From positions 8,884,916 through 8,948,915 of the forward strand of contig CM030835.1 of NCBI GenBank assembly GCA_018105865.1: a DNA stretch of 64,000 nucleotides, written 5' to 3'. Position numbers and translations under genes: made by a program. Each line of letters opens with the position of its first letter. Positions within the stretch are counted from its first letter, which is position 1. Positions 25,801 to 36,400 of this stretch are shown here, one piece after another. The stretch comes from Metaphire vulgaris (taxonomy: Eukaryota; Annelida; Clitellata; Crassiclitellata; Megascolecidae). The notes below the pieces were generated by a model, which saw only the letters and a list, made by a program, of their open reading frames with translations, made no database searches and was not told the DNA's origin.

Positions 25801-28800
25801 TGCTGCAATTGTGCTGCCCTCCTGTTAGTTTCAACAGCATTACCAGCAATTTCCGTGGTAAAAATAACTGAAGTAATCCATGGGGATTTGGTGGGAGGAA
25901 TGTCGACCTTCATATCTGACTCCCAGTGAACGTCCCATTGGAACTCCTGCCCCACTCGATGATGACCCTCCGCCGCTGTCCCGGAACTTCCAGCCTTCCG
26001 AGGAAGTCACCGTTCATAACATCATCGTCGGTGTCTGATCGGAGAGATCATCGTCCGATTTATGGATTCCATGACCATTTCCAAAGCTTCAGCCGCCGCT
26101 AACCTCTTTCTACGCCATCTTTTTGCAACAAATCTCTTCCAGCCTCAACTACAGATTCTATTTTTTAGGAATAGTTTCGGCGCGCCATTGAACGCAGAAT
26201 ATGTCAATAAATGCCTAGATCGCTTTTATTTTCAGCTCGGGGGCAAACATATAGATCGGGTCTGTGAAGTTCATGACTTAACTGGACTCGGGGCTAACAT
26301 ATTTGGCGGCGCCATCTTTGACGCCCTGGGCTCGGGGCAAACGCTAAAGAGGTTAAGGGTTAAATAAATTGGTTTTTTTGGTGATCTGCTTGTGTGATTT
26401 ATCTGGAACTCAGCATGCTCAGCCATATGAGCTGTCTTATAAAGTGAGTTGTTGGAAACATAATGTGACTATAATTGTTATTTCTTTTGAGCATGCCACA
26501 GTGAAATTCTTGATTATAAATGTTACTGGTGTTTATAGCAGAGTTTGAGATTTTAAGGATCTGGTTTTGGGTGAAAAGATTATTTCTCTTTGTAGATCTC
26601 CGTGCTTTGCAGGAATTTACAGATTACATAGAGAATCATTACAAGAATTCTGTTCCAAACATTGGTCATGCGTGGAAAGCCGGCCAGAAAGTTGTGGCGC
26701 AGTATACTGTGGATGATGGTTTCTATAGAGCTAAAATTCTTTCTGTCTCCAATAACTTTGCTGAGGTAAGGCAAGCTCCTGATCATCAGAACCATTTGTT
26801 GAAACTTAAAACTAGGCCAAACTGTGCCCTGATGTTTCCAGTATTTAACCCTTTGCATTCCCAGTTTGAATGGTTGTAAATTTATTTATGTAATATTTCT
26901 TAAATTTATAAAGCTTGTATGATTTGTATGATTTTTAAAATTCTGGTTTGGTTGTTAAAGTATTAACTGCTGTAAAAATGGTTAGTATGTGTAATTAATT
27001 TAAAATTAATTAAGGTACAATTCTTCAGTTGGCGAGTTCTGTATTCTAGTATTTTCCTCTAGGTCTACTTCGTGGACTATGGTAACAGAGAACGGCTGAG
27101 CACTGAGAGACTTCGGCCTCCGTTGTTTATTGACAAAGCAGTGCAGTGCTACAAGTGCATAATGCCTGGACTGAAGCAGGTTTGTTATCTTTGATTTCAA
27201 ATTTATTATTTATGAATATTTTTGTTAGTTCTTTGGCAATAAATTTTGTGGGATGGGTTTAAGTTTTAAAATGTTGCATTTGGGTATTTGACTCGCTGAC
27301 ATTTGCTAGGTTCGGAGGTTTATTTACGGACAATTTGATTATGACTGGACCGGCAAATTAGGACCGGCGAATTAGGACCGGTCGGATTTCAAATTGCGCG
27401 CATTGGTGCTCAGTCATATAAGAAGCGAGAAAATGTTTGGTTATTGAAATTATTGCAAGTTAGCCCTTAAAGTTGGGCTACAAAGTACTATTGCAGTTAA
27501 GACTAATTATCATCATTATCTTTTTCTGCATGCATTTGGTCCGATTTGTTAATTAGGATTGTGCATTTGAAAATAGTTTTTGTGAGGATTAATGTTAAAT
27601 TATTGGGATTGTTTATGTCATTTATTTAAAGTTACTGAAGAGAGTATTCAGTTTTGGGTGATGATCATTTTATAGAGACTAATGCTTTAGTGCCTCAATG
27701 AACCATTATGCCCTCATTCCCTAAATAACTTCTAGTATATATAAAATAGACAAACTAGTTTTAAAAATTTAAGAGATAAAAGAACTTTTTTAAAACGTAG
27801 AATAAAGTTCGATAAAAGATATATATGCAACATTTTAACATATAAAAGCACGAAAAAGTAGGCTTAACTGCAGACAAAAAAAACTTGCAAATCTTAGTTA
27901 AGAAACAGTTAAGATGAAGTTACGTCCATCAGGCATATCACTCATGATTTTGAAGTTCAATCGATGAGATGAATGTTATGACTACAGCCACGCCAAGTTT
28001 TATCCCACAATCGATTATAAAAGTCCCAGTACTGCCGATCGCAAACGAGAATCATGCATCTCGGTATTGTTTCTTCTTAAATGGTGGGCTTCTCCAGCTA
28101 GTTGACGTTCGACAGAGAATAAATTTATGTTCTGTTCCTTCTGTATTTTCTTACATAATTTGATAATGGTTAATCATAGAGATAGAAATAAAATCGATGG
28201 TGGTTGCTTTAAAAGTGTCGCGGTCCCTATTGACCGCTTTTTAAAGGTCCCAATTTGTTTGGCCCCAAATCCGGCCCCAATTTTCCGATGAATAGGTCTA
28301 CAAGGCGCGGACACCTTGACTCGCTGACATTTGCTAGTGAGGTTTATTAGAATTTGATTATGACTTTAATTACCGGTATTGTCTGATTTCATTGAAAGTT
28401 GCTCCATGAACAGAAGCATTATTGAGATTAGCGAAAGCCTAACACAACATGAAGTAGGTGTTTAGGACCTTTATGCTTGGGACTAATTATCTGTAGATTT
28501 TATTAGTTTTATATGAATGATGTTGGCTTTGTTAGAGTTTCACGTAAGTGTTTCTGTGAGGATTGTTGTTTTATTATTGGCTGACTTTCAAGTGAAACAT
28601 ACCCTGTACTGTGAATTCAGTTTGCATGATCTTGATTTAATAGTGCCAATGCTTTATGCACTTGAGGGGTGCAGTGGAGTAGCAGTAAGGTTCTTGCCTC
28701 TCAACTGGAGGGTAGTGGGTTCAAATCTGATTCGTAGCAAGTTGGGCTCAGACATATCTGTCAAAAGTAACTATCGCCGGAAAAGAAGTGAAGCATTCAA

Positions 28801-29502
28801 AACGTTCACATATTTGGGCTCTCGCATGGACAACACTTGAACTAGTGAAACAGAAGTGATGAGGAGGATCAGGATCGCTAGAGAATTCTTCTTCTCACTT
28901 ACGAGAAACATATGGAGTACCAATATACAACTCCACACAAAAGTATGTCTATACAAAGCTTACATCATGCCGGTACTGCTCTATGGTGCAGAAACATGGA
29001 CACTTACAGCAACACTGGAACGGAAGCTAGATGCATTCCAACTGTGGTGTCAGAAAAATCCTCAGAATACCATACAACTCACACACGACTAATGAAGAGG
29101 TATACCGTTGAACTGAAGAGGAATGTATCTCATTGATGATCAGAAAGAGGCGGCTTCAGCTCTTTGGACTTGTTGCACATTCTATGCCCAACATGGACCA
29201 CGCAAGAGCTTTACGAGCAATCATGGACGGCCCGCCAGAAACATGGAAGAGACCAGTAGGGCGACCAAAAACCACCTAGACAAGAAAAATTAAAGCAGAT
29301 CTCATTCCACAAAATCTGGGACTAAATTCAGCTTGGAAGATGGCACAGAATGGGGAAAATAGAAGACAATCAGTAGGAAAGGCTACACTCTCTTGTTAAT
29401 GGGCTTGCCAATGATGATGAAGTTGGGCAAGTTGTTCAACTCTTAATTACACTAATGATTTCCTCACATTGTGAATGACTTAATGTGTGTTAGCTCAACT
29501 AT

Positions 29503-29546
<44 letters not shown>

Positions 29547-30368
29547 TGCTTACTTGATGATATTCTGTCGTCTGTCCTCTGATGTATGGCTTAGCCACTT
29601 ATGGGCTGATGGCAAAGAAACCGGGAATCAACATCGGACCCTAAGGGCAATGAACTTATGGGTGCACCTTTAGGGGTGTATTTGCAATTTTTTTAAAGAA
29701 AAGAACCTTCTGTGGCATATATTTTGTGCTTAGTTTCCATATGATAAGATTTTGTGAGCATATTTAATACATACTTACAGTTTTCTGTAGTCAGTGTGTG
29801 GAGTGGTGTGAGTGCAAGCACGAGCGCATGTGTGTTTGCTTATATTGAACTTTTGATGAATGATTTTTAGTATGTTTACATTTTTATGATTGGCAGATTT
29901 CTTTGGAAAAGACATCCAAATTTCTCAGTACTCTTCTGGTCGGTAAATTTTGTGATGTTTACATTCAGGTACTCTAATTCGCTTTTTCTATTTCCATGTT
30001 GATGTTTTAGTCAGAGTGCTTTGTTTGATGTGTTTGATCATTGTTACGAAAAAACTGTTAAGGCATATGTTATTTTAGAGAAGAGCAGGTTTGCATCCTA
30101 TTAGGGATCAACGGGAAATTGCCTCGGCAAAGACTTGGCGTGCAAATAGTTGCCTTTAGCAATAGGCTATTCATGACCTACCCCGGTTAGCAGCAGAGGA
30201 CAACTTTGTTTAAATGTCCAATTTGAAGCAGAATTAGACAAATGATTGTGATTGCCAAGGTTATGGAATAGAGAATGGGTTTTTGATACTTAAACAATTG
30301 ATGTAGGCCTATTCTAGTAATATGCCAGTAGAGGGAAATCCTTCCAATCCAAAGCAATCTCTGTTTCT

Positions 30369-30436
<68 letters not shown>

Positions 30437-33400
30437 TGGCAGCCACATTTAAATAATGTGGATTGTGATTAATCCGGTTTCTGAGTAGAGTGCATAGAGA
30501 TTCTGTTTTTCATAGTTAAGCAGTTTATGTGTAGACATTATATGACAGTCAGTTGACAACAGTGGAGGGCAACCATTCCAATTCAAGGCACTCTCTGTCT
30601 CTCCACTGGCAGCCACATTCAAGTGAAAGAGGATTGTAATTAACCAGGTTACTGAATAGAGATTTGGCATTAGATGTTTAAAAGATTGATGTAGCCCTAT
30701 TTTAGCATATGGGACAAGTGGTACCCGGTTCGTACTCGGAACCAAAAATATTTTCATCAAAATACTTGGATTTGGTACCCGGTGAAAAATGTCTACTCGG
30801 TTGATCCCTACATCCTATACATGATTGTTGAGCCTACATGGTCCATGAATTATGGAACATTTCTAATGAAATTTAGTATTGCTGGCGTTGTGCAGCTTCT
30901 AATGAAATTTAGCCTACACATTTGAAAAAACTCTTCATCTTTTTAACCAACTTCTGGCATGTTGGTAATGCCCTGACTTCTTGGGCATTAAGTGACATAA
31001 AAATGCTTGTCAGGTAAGATTTTTAAAGGAAATACTTAACTGTTCTTACATATTATATGTCATTTAGGTCACTGAAAAGAGATGGCTTTGCTTTTAAAAA
31101 ATTCTAAGGACATGGTTATCGGTCATATGAGAGATTTGTCGGCTGTTTCCTTTTGTGTATAGACTTCCTGCTTTCAATATTACATCACAAGACTTGTTAA
31201 ATAGTTTCAGTTTTCTTCCTGAGCTCTTTAATTTTCAGTCATTTGTATTTTAGTGATAAATATAATATTGTAGACAAGTTTGTGCTATTTCCACATAAAT
31301 AGTTTTAATAATAAAATTATTTTAAATGTTTGAAAGGCTTGTGTCATTTAGGGCTGAATTGTGTAAATAGACTAATTGTGTATTTGTTCTTGTACTGATG
31401 AGATATGTTTGACTTGAGATTAACTTAATTGACTTAATATAAGTTTATTTAAGGTTTTTAAACGAGCTGATTCTTTATTTTTTTTACTTTGCAGAAACAA
31501 CCAGAGCCTGGCTGGCCTCTATTAGTAAATGTTGTGACTTCTGAAATAAAGGATCTGGCCCAGTATCTTTGTGAGCATGAATATGCATCTAGAGAAGAAT
31601 CTCTGCTAAATGAAAAAGGGTCGTTTGTGGAGGAGGAGGAGGAAGAGGATGGTGAGGAGGAGGAACTTGAATCTGATCAGACTGTTGGCAAAATAGTGAA
31701 CTCTGCCATTGGCATTCTACCCTCAGATGCAAATGTGTTGAGCCAGATGCCAGGTGAATTGTCGGAAAAATTTTCAAGCCAAGAATCAGCCGTCTCATCA
31801 AATCCATCCGTCGAGTCACTCATTAGTCTTTCCGCTTCCATCCTTGCTTCAGCCAGTGCTTCATGTCCACCAGCATTTCCACACCCATGTGGTTATGGAA
31901 GCTGGGTAGGTGATGTGGATAGTTGTCAAGTTATAGCAGCTCCTCAGTTTCCTACTCGAAAGGTATGTTGGTTGATTTATTAGAATCAGATGATTCTTCT
32001 GACATCTTGTCTGGAGATTATTTTGTTGTTGTTTTTGACCGTTAGTTCCTATAGTCAGGGCTGCCGAGAGGGGGACAGGGGAGCAACTGCACAGGGCCTG
32101 GCGGTCTGGGGGCCAGGCCCACGATGAATACGTATAATCAACAATAATATAAATAATAACAGTAAAGTAGAAGGGGCCCAGCGAGCAAAAAGCTAATTTT
32201 AAGATGTAAAAGAGGCTGACAAGCAAAAAAAGGCGTCAGGTAATTTTAAGATGTATAAAAGGTTGACAAGCTAAAAAAAGGTCGTCAAGAAATTTTATTC
32301 TGCACAGGGACCCGGACTTTCTCTCAGTGGGCCTGCCAATAGTTGAGTATTTTTACTTGTACCATTATGTCTGAGACACTGTGAGTGATAGGCTTTGTTG
32401 TCAATGCTTTTTAAATATGGAATATAACTTAATGTCAATTGGTATTTTAAGTTCTTTTTGAATCGCTATTGAGTTTTCTTCTTTATTGAGAAGTGATCAT
32501 TTGATGATTGCTTCTCTTCCTCCGCTAATGGTTTAATATGGAATTAGTTTAAATAAATAAAATTTTAATGATGACACAATACTCAGATTTCTTTGAGTTG
32601 AAACTGTGCCCAGGAGTTTTTGCCATTGCCAAATTGCCAATGTTTTCACTGGCATCTGGGTGTGCCTTGAATGCAGTTTGAGTATTTATTGTTATATTTT
32701 GAAGTGTTGTAAATTGAAAACTTAAGTTCAAAAAAGTTTGCTTGTATAAGAATGACTTGAGGCTTCATAAAAGTGGGCAACAGTTGCCTTAAAATTTCAT
32801 AAAACTTTCTCTTCTCAAATTTATTTCTTGACAACCTCTTCTTGCTTTTCACCCACAACATCTATATAATAAAGTGTTCATTTGTACAAAATCATCATTC
32901 TCTGAAAGGTCTTCACCGACTGCTTTGAAATTTTTACACAACCTTCCATTCGAATACCCGCGTCTTTTTATGTTGCATTTCAATAGGCATGTGCTTTTAA
33001 AAACATGTCTTTTAAAAACATGTTTTCTTAAAAGCAGCACCATCTGTTGAATGGTGGTGCAATTGCGCTGTGTGAGCTGTTGTGATTAAGGGTGAGATGG
33101 GGGAAGAGGAGGAGGAGGGAGAGAGTGAGTTTGAGCAGGAGAGGGAGAGCAAGAGGGAAATGGAATGAAGGGAGGGGAAGAATGAGATGGAAAAGGAGAG
33201 GAGGGGAGGGAAGAAATAGTTAGAATTATCTCTTGCTGGTAATTTGTTGAAGTAATTTTCTATTAGTTGCTTTATTAACTTTAGAAATCATCTCCTTACC
33301 TTCAACAACCAGGACCAAAGCCTGGTGATGCAAAGATGATGATTGTCACTCAAGTTGATGCTCCAAATATAGTAAACCATATTACATTTACATATTTTGA

Positions 33401-36400
33401 ATTCTGTTGATTCGTGAAAGTCTACATATGAACAGATAGCATGCATAGTTGCATACTACAGCTAGTCAATCAATCAATCAATCAACTTCTATAGTGCCAC
33501 TATCATAATGCCCAGGGCATCAGCCGATGTCCCACCAAATCCAAATAGAATTAGAGCCAGGTCAAGCCAGGAGATCAGTCAGAAATGGCAGGAGAGCAAT
33601 CTAAGGGGGATAAGCCAAGTCAAACAGATGTGTTTTAAGACCAGATCTGAAAGGTGATAAATTGTTAGTTATATGGATTGATGTTGATAGAGAATTCCAG
33701 AGCTTAGGGCCGCACGCTGAGAAACAACTAGTGCCATTGACTGCGAGAATAAGGAACAACAAATGAAGGTCCTGCCGAATACCTAGTGGAATGATTAGTA
33801 GGAGTTAAAGCTAGTATTATAGTTGCATTGTGTTTAAGTGGCCCTCTGCATTGTCTGATGAAATTAATGGATATTCAGTGTTAATTTTTGTATTTTATAA
33901 AAGTGAAATATTGAAAGTGATTATAATGCAGTTTTTCGTAAGTAAATGCTTAAATTTTGCTGTTGATCTATTTAGGATTTTTGTTTCAATTTTTTCTAAT
34001 GTCAGGTTTACCTGCAAAATATAAAACTTGAAGATGTGGACGAAGATGGTTTATTAGAGATGAACAGACAGTTAGAACGCCTGTTGGAGATAAACTTGTG
34101 GTATGGCTCTCATTTGGATGAGTGTCCTGCTTTGTCAAGAGAACAACTGAAATCGGGCAAGTTGACAATTTTAGAATAAGTTATGTATACTATATGAATA
34201 TGATATAGATAAAAAATAACGCAGTAGAAAATTTGCATTGCTCACGGGTGGGTAGAATGAGTTCCAAAGTGTGCGGGTGACCAGTGTAAATACCTGTATC
34301 GTGACAGGTAGTGTCTGGCATTGGTTTTCTTTCTTGATCTATTCTAAAATACACTTGTGTGACTTGATACCTGTGGTGTGTTGTTTAAATTATTTAAAAA
34401 TTTTTATGTATATGTTGACACTTCTATGTATTCATTTCAGGTCAGCCATGCATTGCCAGATATTCTTTGGATAATTGTTGGTACCGGGCAGAAGTTATTG
34501 ACATACAGCCCAGCGAGGAATTGCTCGAGGTCTTTGTCTTGTTTGTTGATTATGGATCCAGTGAATATATTACACAGCTTGAAAGGTACGTTTATATTCG
34601 TAAAATGGTATTAATTGTATTGCTTTTAGCTAATATGTTATTATTTTGGTGAAAAATTTTGCAATATCTTACCAAATGGTTGCTTAATATCATAAATTAA
34701 AACCAGATGGTTGTTTTTTTATGTGCAGCTTTAGGTTCAAGATAGTGCCAGTGAAGTATATTTAATTGTGAAATTTAATTGCAGGTCTATTTTATAAGAG
34801 AAATTATTTGAGTTTAATCAGAATCGGTTGAGTTTGTTAAGCTGGACAAGTGGCTTTCTAATGATGTTTCAGGCTTCGGACTATTCCCACTGATCACATG
34901 TCGTTACCCGTTCAGGCGGTTCTTTGTCATCTCAGTGATGTGGTGCCAAGAAAAAATTGGAGTCAAGCTGACGTCGATCTTTTAGATGAAAGTGTGAAAG
35001 ATAAAGTCCTTGTGGCAGACTTTAAGGTATCGTTCACAGGTTGCATTTTAACTTGGAGTGAATTTTGCCTAGATATCACTTGCATGCACACACACAAGCA
35101 TGACTGACTGACTGAGAAATCTGCGCTTTGCAGCAGTCTATTTGTTTGATGTGTCTTGCTGTGTTCCTTTCTGTAATGACTTTTTGATCTAGTATTGTAA
35201 CTGCTTATTAATGGACTGCCTATTTATTATGTGCATTTGAGATTAAATGCTTGTTTGATTTGGAATGTTTAAAAGAATTTCTCTGCCTTTCAGTTCTTTG
35301 TAGGCCTTTGGTTTTTTAATAGGGGATATTTCCATTTTCTGTTGTGTCAAATGAATCAGAGAGACAGATTACTTGTTGGACTTAATTTGACTACATAGGC
35401 TGCTTAGCTCATAAATGAGAAAACTATTTTATTGATGGATCTCATGAATGCAGATACTACTGCAGCTTGCAGGTCGCAGGTACAAAATGCCTAAGCGTTT
35501 TTGATGGAGACACTAACTAAAAGTGCCATGTTTTCTTGAAAGTTAAATTGTCTAATTTATGGCCGCTTGTTTTCATTGCTTGACGTATAGAATGTTGAAT
35601 GTGGCCAAATCAGTGTCAGCCTCTATGATCAAGACTCCTACATGTCTGGAAGTGAACCGGCTTTGTTAGCGTACAAGTCCCTCATCGATGATGGCATCTT
35701 GATATTGGCTGATGAGAATTTGCACGCCTGGTAAACAAATTACCTAATGTAACATTGTGGGAAAAACCATTGCTATAACTGGATTTGTATACGTGTTTTA
35801 ATGTTAAAAATCTATTGATTGAAGTTCTGATTTTGGTTTGGTGCTATCTATAAATGTGTATTGAACTATATATGACAGATTCTTAATATTTCCATCCGTT
35901 GAGGTTGTCCATTCTTGAAAATTTTAGTAATTCCAAAGATTATGGAAATCACTGCTTATTTTAAAAGCCTGCATTGTTTTAGATATGACATCGAATTATA
36001 CTTAATTATTGTGTAATATACTGATGGGTGGGAAGATAGAAGAGTGGTAACAACAGTGGCCTGTAGGGCTGATGGAAGTGAGTTCAAGCCCTGGGGTTGA
36101 TTCGCCTTTCACTTGACAGCAGTGATAAAAGTGAGTAGCAACGGCAACATTGAAAAGGTAACCATAGGTTCGGCGGAAAAGGTTGACCACCACCTGCCAA
36201 TGTATGGCTTAGCCAACTATGGGCTGATGGCAAAGAAACCATGGATCAGCACCTATGGGCAACAAGCCTACTGGTGCACCTTTACCTTTATACAGAGATG
36301 GGGCTGATTTTGTATTCAAGTCTTATTTGAGCATATTTGTGTAAACATCAGAGCTGCTATAAAGCAATAATATGTCTCAGAGCTGACAGCCTTTTCTTAA

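Noticed and set aside
26062..26367. 101-codon frame as a transposase gene
   Set aside because: No transposase motif visible, and it runs past the right terminus of the TTAA-flanked element. Kept only as an observation.
28660..28755. Functional tRNA gene
   Set aside because: A- and B-box-like words are present, but acceptor and anticodon arms do not pair. It is a SINE-type remnant at best.
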